Notes: a model not told the origin generated them from the letters alone. A stretch of DNA of 64,000 bases from Aliarcobacter thereius LMG 24486 (GCF_004214815.1 NZ_CP035926.1:1178001-1242000); one strand, 5' to 3'. Positions 1 through 8,638 are shown, numbered from the stretch's first letter. A program made the numbers and translations.

Positions 1-288
1 TTCAACACCAGCTAAAACTGTATTGCTTACACTTTTTATACTACTTTTTGCACTATGAGAGAAGTCATCATTTGACTCTTTTGTATCAATTTTTAGTTCT
101 GATTTAATCTCTGATTGAATATAGCTAGAAATATCAGCTTTTGCTAAAGTTATTGCTTCTTCATAACTTTTTCCTACTCCATAACCAATTATCTCATAAT
201 CTTTTGAAGGAATTTTATAAAACCAAGTTGCATTTGCATTTACAAATGAAGCTAGTAATAAAACCATAAATATATTTTTAAAACTCAA
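1..288 (-). CDS. LPP20-like secreted protein, partial (C-terminus off window)
   Basis: The reading frame runs off the left edge. Translation from ATG at 267 (or an in-frame TTG at 288 overlapping the stop of the caspase gene) begins with a short hydrophobic leader, VLLLASFVNANA, then WFYKIPSKDYEIIGYGVGKS and an alanine/lysine-rich helix. The aromatic start, the IIGYG motif and the following EEA.TLAKADI helix resemble the LPP20 lipoprotein family known from Helicobacter and relatives. No lipobox cysteine is visible, so a plain signal peptide is more likely than lipidation. It lies directly downstream of the caspase-like gene on the same strand, so the two are probably co-transcribed. The family assignment is inference from the N-terminal third only. 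Confidence 0.55.
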   Translation of the reverse strand, partial: MSFKNIFMVLLLASFVNANATWFYKIPSKDYEIIGYGVGKSYEEAITLAKADISSYIQSEIKSELKIDTKESNDDFSHSAKSSIKSVSNTVLAGVE

Positions 289-2827
289 GATTTATTTTTC
301 CCTCTTTTGTTGGTTCTTGTTGATAAACATCTCCCATATTCCAAGATACATCTTTTACTTTTGTGTAAACTTTACTATATAGTAAATCTAAATCTAATTT
401 ATCTTCTTTTGCCATAGTTTCAACTAAATAGTAACTAAATAGCCTATGAGGTTTTTGGGGGTGTGCATTACTAAACTGATTATTTGTACCAGCTGTTAAA
501 ACTGTCATTTTATTTTGATTAAAATCTATTTTTTTTGTTCTAAAAAGTCCAGCAGCTACACCTTTATAGTTTGCTATATTATCTGTTTTACCACTAAAAC
601 AAGAATCCACAAATGCAACAACTTGTGAGGCATTACTATTTGATAATTTATAATATATATTTCTAGCTTTTAAGTTATCCTCTTTTGTAACATAATCAAC
701 TATTTTATCTTTTGGAAGCAAGTATGCTTCTCCTGATTTTGGGTCAGGAATACCATGACCTGAGTAATAGAAGTATACACTGTCACCTTGTTTTACATTT
801 TTTAAAAATCTATCTAAATGATCATTTAAAGCTGTTGTTGTTGCTTTGCTATCTATATATACATAACTATTTCTTTGGCTAATACCCAATCTTTTTTGCA
901 TAGCTTGTGTAAATATCTCAGCAGAGTTTTTCGCATATAAAACACTATCTGTTTCATCATAATTCTCAACTGCAAAAACAAATAACCACTTTTTATTATC
1001 AATTGGTGCTTGTTTCATTTTTGCTACCATTGAAGCTAAATCATCTTTTCTATCACCTTTAAACTCAATTATTTTTGTTTCATATCTATCTATTAAGTTT
1101 GGGTTTTGAGGAATACTTTCAAGTTTTTTATCACTAAGAGCAACTTTAACAACTTCTGGTTTAAATGATTTATCTGTTAAAGTAGCACTATATGTACTAA
1201 ATACTCCACCAAAGATATTGATTTCTTTTACATATAGTTCACCAGAGGCATTAAAACTAAAAATTATAGAGTGGTTTGACATATTTGGATTTTCAAAAAG
1301 TTTTTTAGCACTATTTGGATCTATTTTAAAACTAATATTTTGTTTAAAATCACTTCTTGCTCCATAAACCTCACCATGAGCAGTTTGTGTTTCTGCATCA
1401 TAAGTGAGTGATTTTAAAAGAGGTTTCCCAAAAAGAGTATTAATATACTCTTGCATAAGTTCTAATCGCATATTTTCAACATTTGCTCTTCTTTCTTCTA
1501 ACTTTTTATTTCTAAGCTCAACATCTTTTCTATATTTATCTTGTAACTGTTCAATCTCTTTCTCTCTTTTTGCTCTTGTGTTTTCAACTCTTTGTTCAAA
1601 CTCTTTTTTTGTTTCAAATTGACTCTTTACTAAATCTTCTTGTGGTGGTAAAGTTGGAGTTGGAACTAAAGGAAGTGTTAGATAATCATCTAAAGATTTT
1701 TGAACTATATTTGAGATATCTTTAAAATTATATTTATTATTGTAAATTTTTTTAAAATTAAAAATTTTTATTGTTTCATCATCACTTCCAGAGACTATAT
1801 AGTTATTATCATTACTTATTGCTACAGAATATGTAGTGCTATAATAATTATAGCCTCTAAAAGTTTTTAAAAGTTTTCCACTATTTACATCCCAAAGTTT
1901 AACTGTATTATTCCGATCTCCAGAAACTACATATCTACTGTCGTTACTTATTGCAACAGAATTAACTTTATATGAATATCCACTAAATGTTTTTAAAAGT
2001 TTTCCACTATTTACATCCCAAAGTTTAATAGTACTATCACCACTTCCAGAGACTATATACTTATTATCACTACTTATAACAACTGAATTAACCCTTTCTA
2101 AATGTCCACTAAAAGTTTTTAAAAGTTTCCCACTATTTACATCCCAAAGTTTAATAGTATAATCCCCACTTCCAGAGACTATATACTTATCATCTCTACT
2201 TATAGCAACTGAATCAATACGGTTTGAATGTCCACTAAATGTTTTTAAAAGCTTTCCACTTTTTATTTCCCAAAGTTTAATAGTACTATCATAACCTCCA
2301 GTAGAGACTATATATCTACTATCACTACTTATAGCAACTGAATTAACCCTACCTAAATGTCCACTAAAAGTTTTTAAAAGTTTCCCACTATTTACATCCC
2401 AAAGTTTAATAGTATAATCCCCACTTCCAGAGACTATATACTTATTATCTCTACTTATAGCAACAGATTCAACACTTTCTGAATGTCCATAAAAAGTTTT
2501 TAAAAGTTTCCCACTATTTACATCCCAAAGTTTAACTGTATTATCCCGACTTCCAGAAACTATATATCTATTATCACTACTTATAACAACAGAATAAACA
2601 CTATTTGAATGACCATTTAAAGTTTTATAGAAATCTGAATTGCCATTCCATTTAATATCAAAATTTGATAATTTTTCTTCATTTTTTATTTCTGGCTTTG
2701 GCTCAATTATTTCTGGCTTTGGCTCAATTATTTCTGGCTTTGGCTCAATTATTTCTGGCTTTGGCTCAGTTGTAGAACATCCAATAAATAAAAATATAAT
2801 AGATATTATTAGTAATATTTTTTTCAA
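278..2827 (-). CDS. Lipoprotein with seven WD40 repeats and C-terminal caspase-like (C14) protease
   Basis: The 849-residue product starts at a TTG preceded by AGGAG. A lipoprotein signal ends in the lipobox IGC, followed by four tandem EPKPEII units. Seven consecutive WD40 repeats follow (about residues 65-370, each ending in a KLWD-like motif), enough for one closed beta-propeller. Next come a charged coiled-coil stretch (about 400-450) and a C-terminal peptidase C14 domain (about 610-849). Both members of the caspase catalytic dyad are visible: His in YYSGHGIP and Cys in VDSCFSGK. The protein should be anchored in the envelope with a periplasmic protease domain. Substrate and trigger cannot be read from sequence. 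The neighbouring LPP20-like gene is probably in the same operon. Confidence 0.88.
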   Translation of the reverse strand: MKKILLIISIIFLFIGCSTTEPKPEIIEPKPEIIEPKPEIIEPKPEIKNEEKLSNFDIKWNGNSDFYKTLNGHSNSVYSVVISSDNRYIVSGSRDNTVKLWDVNSGKLLKTFYGHSESVESVAISRDNKYIVSGSGDYTIKLWDVNSGKLLKTFSGHLGRVNSVAISSDSRYIVSTGGYDSTIKLWEIKSGKLLKTFSGHSNRIDSVAISRDDKYIVSGSGDYTIKLWDVNSGKLLKTFSGHLERVNSVVISSDNKYIVSGSGDSTIKLWDVNSGKLLKTFSGYSYKVNSVAISNDSRYVVSGDRNNTVKLWDVNSGKLLKTFRGYNYYSTTYSVAISNDNNYIVSGSDDETIKIFNFKKIYNNKYNFKDISNIVQKSLDDYLTLPLVPTPTLPPQEDLVKSQFETKKEFEQRVENTRAKREKEIEQLQDKYRKDVELRNKKLEERRANVENMRLELMQEYINTLFGKPLLKSLTYDAETQTAHGEVYGARSDFKQNISFKIDPNSAKKLFENPNMSNHSIIFSFNASGELYVKEINIFGGVFSTYSATLTDKSFKPEVVKVALSDKKLESIPQNPNLIDRYETKIIEFKGDRKDDLASMVAKMKQAPIDNKKWLFVFAVENYDETDSVLYAKNSAEIFTQAMQKRLGISQRNSYVYIDSKATTTALNDHLDRFLKNVKQGDSVYFYYSGHGIPDPKSGEAYLLPKDKIVDYVTKEDNLKARNIYYKLSNSNASQVVAFVDSCFSGKTDNIANYKGVAAGLFRTKKIDFNQNKMTVLTAGTNNQFSNAHPQKPHRLFSYYLVETMAKEDKLDLDLLYSKVYTKVKDVSWNMGDVYQQEPTKEGKINLEF
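2706..2768 (-). repeat. 21-bp tandem repeats encoding EPKPEII units
   Basis: Three perfect 21-bp units (2706-2726, 2727-2747, 2748-2768) plus a near-perfect fourth at 2685-2705 encode the proline-rich linker just after the lipobox of the caspase-like lipoprotein. Because the unit is a multiple of three, gain or loss of units would change linker length without shifting the frame. Confidence 0.9.
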
Positions 2828-3370
2828 AAGCTTTCTCCTAGTCCATTTTTAATCGTAGATTTTAGCAAATTGTTCTTAAATTTGTTTGAAATATTCAATT
2901 TTTATCTTTTCCATTATTTCTCTTTTATTAAAATTATTTTATATTTGTAATTTTAAAGTAAAACCCAAAGCTATTAACTCTTTTCCTTGTTAGAGGTTTA
3001 TCAAAAATATCTAGTTTTTTAGATAGTTTTTCTATTTTTTTAATGTCTTTTTGCTCTAAATTATTTTCTATTAAAATCAAAGTTTATCTCTTGTTCTATT
3101 ATCAATCCTTGATATTATTTTATTAGATTGACACGGAATTTCTAACACTCCCTTTTTTATTTATTTTATTAATTTTAACATTGTGGATTCAAATTTCATT
3201 AATATTTTTTTAAATAAAAGATTAAATTAGACAAAATTTTGAGAATTATAGTATTTAAGGTTTTTAAGCACCTGAGTTAGACCTGTTGCTATTTTGTCTA
3301 TTATTAGGGGGGAATAGAAAATAAACTAACTCAAGTAAAATTATTATAATATTTTAATCTTAATCTATTT
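2828..3370. other. Intergenic region with possible gene relic
   Basis: No convincing complete gene. On the minus strand 2934-3080 a short open frame (possible TTG at 3080) encodes about 48 basic residues ending SFGFYFKITNIK; it may be the tail of a decayed gene. An 8-bp inverted repeat, TGAGTTAG at 3273-3280 and CTAACTCA at 3326-3333, brackets 45 nt. The start-proximal part (2828-2900) should hold the promoter of the caspase-like gene. Confidence 0.35.
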
Positions 3371-4066
3371 TTATTTTATATATGGATTAAAGTTACCTTG
3401 AATTTTAGCGACCCTTTTATTTTTTTCAATTTCCCATTCACTTATTGGGTCTTGTTTATTCCAAGCTTCCATTAGTTTTCTTTCTTGGTTTGAAAGTTTT
3501 ATATTATATTTATCGCTCATATAAAGATAAATCCTAGCAATATCACCTCTTATCTCTTTTCTTGGGTATGCTCTTCTATCTTTAAAGTTTACTTCAAACT
3601 CACAGTTACCATACATTCCTTTTTTTGGTAAATCAGCACCATATCTATAATTACTTCTATCTGCATTTACTTCACCAATAGCAGGAACTAAGTTATGCAT
3701 ATCAGCTTCCATTTGATTAAATAGTTTATCTTTGCTACAAGCTTTTCTTCCACCCTCTTTCCAACAAGGTAAATGTCTTCCAAAGTTTTCAGCAGGAAAT
3801 ACATGCTCCCACTCTACTCTTTTTGCTCTAACATTTTCATTACCTTTTTTTGTGAAAGCATTTCTGGGAGTATAATATCTATCATTTTGAATAATTAAAG
3901 TAACTTCTTTATTTTTAACTCTAGTTATCTCATAAGGGTTAGAGCAATAAAAGCTTACTTTATTATCATGATATATCTGTTTTAATAGTATCTTTTTTGA
4001 TTTACTAAAATTATTAGCAAATAGTGAAATTGAAATAGTTATAAGTAGTATTATAATTTTATTCAT
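3371..4066 (-). CDS. dns: Endonuclease I family extracellular/periplasmic DNase
   Basis: The 231-residue protein starts with a cleavable signal peptide (hydrophobic IIILLITISISLFA) and continues as an endonuclease I domain. Diagnostic motifs are RVEWEHVFPAENFG, with the His-Val-Phe-Pro catalytic core, and EADMHNLVPAIGEVNADRSN, the metal-binding helix. Cysteines around residues 41, 131, 139 and 184 suggest disulfides in the periplasm. Family members cut double-stranded DNA non-specifically; relatives such as Dns limit natural transformation. It is a single gene, and the next gene upstream (4153) is divergent. Nothing appears truncated. Confidence 0.9.
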   Translation of the reverse strand: MNKIIILLITISISLFANNFSKSKKILLKQIYHDNKVSFYCSNPYEITRVKNKEVTLIIQNDRYYTPRNAFTKKGNENVRAKRVEWEHVFPAENFGRHLPCWKEGGRKACSKDKLFNQMEADMHNLVPAIGEVNADRSNYRYGADLPKKGMYGNCEFEVNFKDRRAYPRKEIRGDIARIYLYMSDKYNIKLSNQERKLMEAWNKQDPISEWEIEKNKRVAKIQGNFNPYIK

Positions 4067-4152
4067 ATTTGATTTTACCTTGTGAAATATAGTTTAATTT
4101 ATTTAATATTTTGTATAGTGTACTAAATTAATTTTAAACTAAAAGGATATTG

Positions 4153-4578
4153 ATGAAAAAAGTAATTCAAATTCTAATAATTTGTGTATCAATTATACTC
4201 TTAGGTTGTACAAATAAAAATCAATCAGTTAAAAATAGTAATGTAAATAGTAGTAAAATAAATACTGAGTTATACTATTTTGGAAATAAAAGTGATTATA
4301 TTAAAAAACTTACATTTTTTTATGGTTTAAATAAACAAATTGTTTTTTACATAGATAAATTTCCATATAAACAAGAGTTTGATTTATGTAAAAATAGTAA
4401 TAGTTCATGTAAAAGCTACTTCTATTTAAAAGAAGAAAAATCAAGTACAACAATATATCTTCCAAAAGTTAGTATTACTTTTCCAGATAGAAGTAAATTT
4501 GATACATATGGCACATTTTTAACAAATGGAATGAATATTATTGAAAGAATAAAACCTATTAAAATTTTAATAGAATAA
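4153..4578 (+). CDS. Small putative lipoprotein of unknown function
   Basis: ATG at 4153 is preceded by AAAAGGATATTG, giving a good AAGGA site 6-7 bases upstream; an in-frame TTG lies one codon earlier. The 141-residue product has a lipoprotein signal, ILIICVSIILLGC, with lipobox cysteine near residue 20. The remainder is a soluble basic domain of about 120 residues with a Cys pair (LCKNSNSSCKSYF). I do not recognise the family. It is divergent from the endonuclease I gene and shares its short intergenic region (4067-4152). Confidence 0.7.
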   Translation: MKKVIQILIICVSIILLGCTNKNQSVKNSNVNSSKINTELYYFGNKSDYIKKLTFFYGLNKQIVFYIDKFPYKQEFDLCKNSNSSCKSYFYLKEEKSSTTIYLPKVSITFPDRSKFDTYGTFLTNGMNIIERIKPIKILIE

Positions 4579-4704
4579 AAATTATAAATATTTTTGAGCG
4601 ATTTTTCTTATAAAATTGAAAATTGTATAATGTTGTTTGTTGGTTTTTTACTAAAAAATAGCCAATTAATTCTGACTACTTTATAAAATCTATTCAATGA
4701 AAAA

Positions 4705-4923
4705 TTAAACTGCTAAGATTTTATTCTGAAGTCTTTCAATGTCTGCTAGTGTAGTTTTATGAACACTTCTATCTCTATTCTTTAGAGATATTTTTGCAGC
4801 TAGATATTTATCAGATGCAGTATAAGTTTTAATAGCTTGATAATTTGAAGAATTCTTAAATTCAGATACTTTTTTTAATATATCTGGTTTAATATTTTGT
4901 TTTAAATAATCTTCTAAACTCAT
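4705..4923 (-). CDS. Small protein translationally coupled to zeta toxin; candidate antitoxin
   Basis: This 72-residue, lysine-rich, mostly helical protein overlaps the upstream zeta-toxin gene by four bases (ATGA), the classic sign of coupled translation. No DNA-binding motif is obvious. Its position directly behind a lone zeta toxin, where no other antitoxin candidate exists, makes it the best partner, although in epsilon/zeta systems the antitoxin normally precedes the toxin. Antitoxin function is inference. Confidence 0.6.
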   Translation of the reverse strand: MSLEDYLKQNIKPDILKKVSEFKNSSNYQAIKTYTASDKYLAAKISLKNRDRSVHKTTLADIERLQNKILAV

Positions 4924-5573
4924 AAAATTTCTCCTGCCAATAAAATATAAAATTGTTTTTCATCTACATCTTCGTGAATTATATCATTTTCTCTATCAAA
5001 AATATTTAAAATGATAGCATCTTGAAAAATAGATTTAATAAGTAATGTTGTATCGAATGAATTTTTAAAACTACTTTTGACAACATCTAAAGGAACTTTC
5101 CTTTTTGTAATTGATTCTCTTTGTTTAGCAAATTCAAAACTTTTTTGAATATCTCTAAAAATATAGTTTATTTCAACTACATAACCTTTGTCTAAAAGTC
5201 TTTGAATATTACTTTGAGCAATAGTAGCTTCAGCAAAATTTGAATCTAATATAAAAGAATAACCTTTTTTAGTTGCTCTATCAAATAACCAATTTACACC
5301 TTTTGAAGCTGGTTTTTGATAATCACTTGAATTTGTGCCATTATATCCAATAGGTGAGAAGAACTCTCTAATATAATCAATATCCATGTGTAATAAAAAA
5401 GGTTCTTTCTCTTTTCTACTTATTGCATATTCTGTTTTACCTGCTCCGCTTGCACCTGCTGTAAAAATTGCAGTTTTTATATCGTGGACTTCATAACCAC
5501 ATAAATATTTTTCTAAAAAATCTTTTTTGTTTTCTTTTAAATATTTTAAAGCCTGATCTTCTGTTTTATTCAT
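4920..5573 (-). CDS. Zeta toxin family kinase
   Basis: The 217-residue protein has a Walker A motif AGASGAGKT at residues 39-47, followed by HMDIDYIREFF, which fits the substrate-binding Asp of zeta toxins, and RES.TKRKVP further on. Characterised zeta toxins phosphorylate UDP-N-acetylglucosamine-type substrates and block wall synthesis; a few homologues act on other nucleotides. The length is shorter than classic plasmid zeta (about 287) but normal for chromosomal minimal forms. It is the first gene of a two-gene unit with the 72-residue protein behind it. No epsilon-like gene lies upstream. Confidence 0.85.
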   Translation of the reverse strand: MNKTEDQALKYLKENKKDFLEKYLCGYEVHDIKTAIFTAGASGAGKTEYAISRKEKEPFLLHMDIDYIREFFSPIGYNGTNSSDYQKPASKGVNWLFDRATKKGYSFILDSNFAEATIAQSNIQRLLDKGYVVEINYIFRDIQKSFEFAKQRESITKRKVPLDVVKSSFKNSFDTTLLIKSIFQDAIILNIFDRENDIIHEDVDEKQFYILLAGEIL

Positions 5574-5899
5574 AATTTAAATCTTTACCTTTTATTGATT
5601 GATTTAATTATAATGTTTTATTATAAAATTTAAAATTATAGATTCTAGTAAGGTTGGCAAGATAATATCTATATTTTTAGAATTTATTTGAAAATATTTT
5701 TTAAAGCTATCTAAATCATAAGTAGTTGCTTATGTTTAAATAGTTTTAAAATGGTATTTTTAGTTCTATAAATTCATTACATTTTTTATTAAATTAAGAT
5801 ATATTTTCCAAGATTTTTATAAATTATGCACTTCAAGTACTTAAAAATCATACTTTTTCTGATAAAATGCAAAATTATATTTTAATATGGAGATTTTAA
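5574..5899. promoter_or_regulatory. Intergenic region with HU promoter
   Basis: 326 bases without a gene, divergent promoters for the zeta unit and HU. GATAAAAT near 5860 fits a sigma-70 extended -10 for HU, and GGAG just before ATG 5900 is its ribosome binding site. No other structure seen. Confidence 0.5.
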
Positions 5900-6181
5900 A
5901 TGAATAAAAATGAATTTATTGATGCAGTTGCAGAAAAAAGTGGTTTAACAAAAAAAGACTCAAAAGCTGCTGTTGATGCTGTATTGGAAACTATTACAGA
6001 AGCTTTAGTTAAAAAAGATTCGGTTGCATTTGTTGGATTTGGAACATTCTTAGTAGGACAAAGAGCTGCTAGAGTTGCACAAGTTCCAGGAACTGGAAAA
6101 ACTGTAAATGTACCTGCTACAACTGTTGCTAAATTTAAAGTTGGAAAAGCTTTAAAAGAAGCAGTTGCTAGTTCTAAATAA
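5900..6181 (+). CDS. hup: HU family DNA-binding protein
   Basis: A 93-residue histone-like protein beginning MNKNEFIDAVAEKSGLTKKD. It shows the HU/IHF signature: an N-terminal helix pair, then GFGTFLVGQRAAR, and the beta-arm region with QVPGTGKTVNVPA that wraps the DNA minor groove. Length matches the family (about 90). It bends and compacts DNA as a dimer in the nucleoid. It is monocistronic, with GGAG ahead of the ATG and a strong terminator behind. Its composition is richer in G and C than the flanking accessory genes, typical of a highly expressed gene. Confidence 0.95.
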   Translation: MNKNEFIDAVAEKSGLTKKDSKAAVDAVLETITEALVKKDSVAFVGFGTFLVGQRAARVAQVPGTGKTVNVPATTVAKFKVGKALKEAVASSK

Positions 6182-6203
6182 TTAGATAATTAAATCTATT
6201 TAG

Positions 6204-6227
6204 CCACTTCAGAGATGAAGTGGTTTT
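6204..6227 (+). terminator. Rho-independent terminator of HU gene
   Basis: Stem CCACTTC (6204-6210), loop AGAGAT, GAAGTGG (6217-6223), then TTTT. It sits between the convergent HU and S24 repressor genes. Confidence 0.85.
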
Positions 6228-6232
6228 AATTA

Positions 6233-6901
6233 TTAAACAAGCCCAACTTTACCAACAACTTTACCTAAGATTTGAATAGTATCAAGTTCACTTTTTTGTA
6301 TTATTTCACTATTATAGTTTTTGTTATCACTTATTAACTCTATTGAACCATCAATTTTTAAAGATACTCTTTTTACAAACAATCCTATATTTGTAGATAC
6401 TATAAATATTCCACCTTTTGAGATATCTGTATTATCTTTATCAAATAAAATTATCTCTTTATCATTTAGTGTTGGCTCCATTGAATCACCAGTTACATTT
6501 AAAGCAATAATAGATTCAGTTTTACTAGAGTTTGATTTATATAAAGAGTTTAATATATTTTTATCAATATTTAGATACTCAAAATTCTCATCATAATTAA
6601 ATCCCCCTCCTCCAGCACTTGCATTTATATTTATAAAGTGTTTTACTCTTATATATTTTTCTGTTTGTTCTTCTAGTGATTTTGGAAGTTGATCAAATAA
6701 AACCCAATTAATAGAAATTTTTCTTTTTGCACAAAACTTTGCAATTTGTTCATAAGGAATAGAATTTTTCTTTTTCATAATAGATAATGACTCTTTAGAT
6801 ATATTTAAAGAAGCTGCTACATCTTTATCAAATACTTTTTTATTATCTAATTCATTTGATAATATATCTTTTAATTTATCAATAATCTCATTAATATGCA
6901 T
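6233..6901 (-). CDS. LexA/CI-like repressor with S24 self-cleaving domain
   Basis: 222 residues: an N-terminal HTH of the CI type (about residues 20-70) and a C-terminal peptidase S24 domain. All features of RecA-stimulated autocleavage are visible: an Ala-Gly scissile bond in NASAGGGG (A96-G97), catalytic Ser in GDSMEP (S140) and catalytic Lys in LFVKRVS (K177). It is divergent from a Y-family polymerase across 83 bp containing a perfect palindrome. This suggests a local DNA-damage switch: repressor cleavage would release the polymerase. Well-studied Campylobacterota lack canonical LexA, so this is likely a mobile-element regulator. It could also act as a prophage CI, but no other phage genes are near. 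Confidence 0.88.
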   Translation of the reverse strand: MHINEIIDKLKDILSNELDNKKVFDKDVAASLNISKESLSIMKKKNSIPYEQIAKFCAKRKISINWVLFDQLPKSLEEQTEKYIRVKHFININASAGGGGFNYDENFEYLNIDKNILNSLYKSNSSKTESIIALNVTGDSMEPTLNDKEIILFDKDNTDISKGGIFIVSTNIGLFVKRVSLKIDGSIELISDNKNYNSEIIQKSELDTIQILGKVVGKVGLV

Positions 6902-6914
6902 ATCTTACCTTTTT

Positions 6915-6933
6915 AGTTAAATATTATTTAACT
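6915..6933. promoter_or_regulatory. 19-bp palindromic operator between repressor and polymerase
   Basis: AGTTAAAT-ATT-ATTTAACT is a perfect inverted repeat in the 83-bp divergent region. A second perfect palindrome, AATTATAATTATAATT (6951-6966), lies nearer the polymerase start. Binding by the S24 repressor is inferred from position. Confidence 0.6.
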
Positions 6934-6984
6934 TTTTAATTCATCTGTGCAATTATAATTATAATTTCTTTAATTAATATTATT

Positions 6985-8289
6985 ATGGAATTAAATATGA
7001 AGATACATTTAGATTTAGATTGTTACTTTGTAAGTGCAGAAAGAACTAGATACCCTTTTCTAAAAGGAAAGAATGTTGTTGTTGCAAAAAGTAGTGATAA
7101 AAAAATATTTTCAAATGAGAAAAAGCAAAGTGTTTTATTAGGTGATACAGGAGCCTTTAATAGTGTTTTAGAGTTTAAAAACTCTTATGACACTAATAAT
7201 ATATTAAAAGCATGGAGAGATGAGTTTTTAGATGAAAATGGTGAAATTCATGGAATAGTAATTGCAAAAAGTTATGAATGTAAACCTTATGGCATAAAAA
7301 CAGGCACACCCTTAAGAGAAGCTATACACATGTGTCCAAACTTAATTATAATTCCTAGTGATCATCTGTTTTATCAACAACTTTCTCAAAAGCTAAAAAC
7401 CTATTTAGAGTTTAAAATACCAGTACTTGAACAATACTCAATTGATGAGTTCTTTGGAGATTTAAATGGTTGGGTTAAAAATAATGATACATTAGAATTT
7501 ATCAAAGATCTAAGAGATGATATAAAAGATAAATTTGATTTACCAATTACAATTGCAGGAAGTAAAAGTAAATGGATAGCAAAACTCTTAACTGATTGTG
7601 TAAAACCATTTGGAGTAATTGCTTTAGAGCAAGAAAAAGTATATGAATATACAAATCATATTAGTGTAAATGATTTTCCAGGTATTGGAAGAGCAATTAG
7701 TAAAAAGTTAGCTGATTATAGAGTTAAAACATTAGGAGAATTAAGAGCTAGACCAAATTTATTATACTTATATGGTAAAACAGGAGTTGAATTATATGAA
7801 AGAATTTGTGGAACTGATAACGACAAAGTAATACCATATAATGATAGAAGAGGTATTGGAATTAGTAGAAACTTTAAAGCCACTATAGACAGAAATGAAA
7901 TATATAGAAGAGTAATGATACTTGCTAGATATCTTAGTTATACAATTTCAAAACTAAAATTAAATCCAACAACATTTTATTTTAAAATAAGATATGAGTA
8001 TGGAGTTAAAAACCATCAATCAATTAGTGAGAATAGACTATTTAATGAAAAGTTTTTAATAGATTTAGCACTAAAAATGTTTCAAAAACTAGATACTAGA
8101 AAAAACTATAAAATACACTATCTAGCAATTAGTGCATCAAACTTTGCAACAAACCATAATATAAAAACCTTCTCAGTAATAGAGTATGAAAAAGATCTAA
8201 AATATAAAGCACTAAATGAAAAGCTAATAAAGATAAGAGACAAATATGGTGTTGATATAGTTAGGTATGCAAGGGAGAATCAGGTGTGA
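6985..8289 (+). CDS. Y-family translesion DNA polymerase (UmuC/DinB-like)
   Basis: 434 residues. Catalytic acidic residues are visible in HLDLDCYFVSAER (D10, D12) and YSIDEFFGD (D154, E155). A helix-hairpin-helix region follows (NDFPGIGRAISKKLADY) and then a little-finger domain. About 55 extra residues (36-90) sit between the VVVAK strand and the AKSYECKPYGIKTG.P segment, unlike standard DinB. ATG 6985 is possible, but 6997 (MKIHLDLD) matches the start of the paralogue at 37687-38979 and has GGA upstream. Such enzymes copy past damaged bases. Divergence from an S24 repressor suggests damage-inducible control. No UmuD gene is adjacent. Confidence 0.88.
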   Translation: MELNMKIHLDLDCYFVSAERTRYPFLKGKNVVVAKSSDKKIFSNEKKQSVLLGDTGAFNSVLEFKNSYDTNNILKAWRDEFLDENGEIHGIVIAKSYECKPYGIKTGTPLREAIHMCPNLIIIPSDHLFYQQLSQKLKTYLEFKIPVLEQYSIDEFFGDLNGWVKNNDTLEFIKDLRDDIKDKFDLPITIAGSKSKWIAKLLTDCVKPFGVIALEQEKVYEYTNHISVNDFPGIGRAISKKLADYRVKTLGELRARPNLLYLYGKTGVELYERICGTDNDKVIPYNDRRGIGISRNFKATIDRNEIYRRVMILARYLSYTISKLKLNPTTFYFKIRYEYGVKNHQSISENRLFNEKFLIDLALKMFQKLDTRKNYKIHYLAISASNFATNHNIKTFSVIEYEKDLKYKALNEKLIKIRDKYGVDIVRYARENQV

Positions 8290-8385
8290 GTTTGTTTGTC
8301 ATAGCATCAATTGGGATATTTAATGAATCATTGATAAAATTTACAATAAGTAAAAGACAATAACCACTTAAATACAAAGATAAAA

Positions 8386-8440
8386 TTTGACAAATGTGTA
8401 CACCAAAATAGTTTTGTCAATTTGACAAATGTGTACAGGT
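8386..8440. repeat. Two copies of TTTGACAAATGTGTACA (IS-end-like)
   Basis: Copies at 8386-8402 and 8421-8437 (the second followed by GGT) lie in the 349-base space behind the polymerase gene. Two more copies in the same orientation are at 14616-14635 and 14681-14700. Paired repeats like these resemble the multiple terminal repeats of IS21-type elements, but no IS21 transposase is present. The surrounding stretch 8290-8638 has no convincing gene. Confidence 0.7.
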
Positions 8441-8638
8441 TAAGCTTTTTGTCAAATCTTAAAAATATTATGGAAGATTTAAAAGTTTTTGTTAATTCTG
8501 CACTTTGGTAATATACACTTCCTCTCATATTACTTACTCCTTTTTTAAAAGGTATTCATAATTTGTTTTGAGTATATTTTTTGTTTATGTTTTTTTTAAG
8601 TACAGGTCTATATAAAAAGGCTTGAATATGTTAAAAAA

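Noticed and set aside
3273-3333. TGAGTTAG/CTAACTCA repeat as IS ends
   Set aside because: Only 61 bp apart with no transposase or duplication; too short to support.
6233-6901. Prophage CI repressor
   Set aside because: No phage replication, structural or lysis genes nearby; the divergent polymerase explains it better.
8328-8528. Open frame of 66 codons on the minus strand
   Set aside because: It runs through the TTTGACAAATGTGTACA repeats, has odd composition and lacks a convincing family or context; treated as chance.
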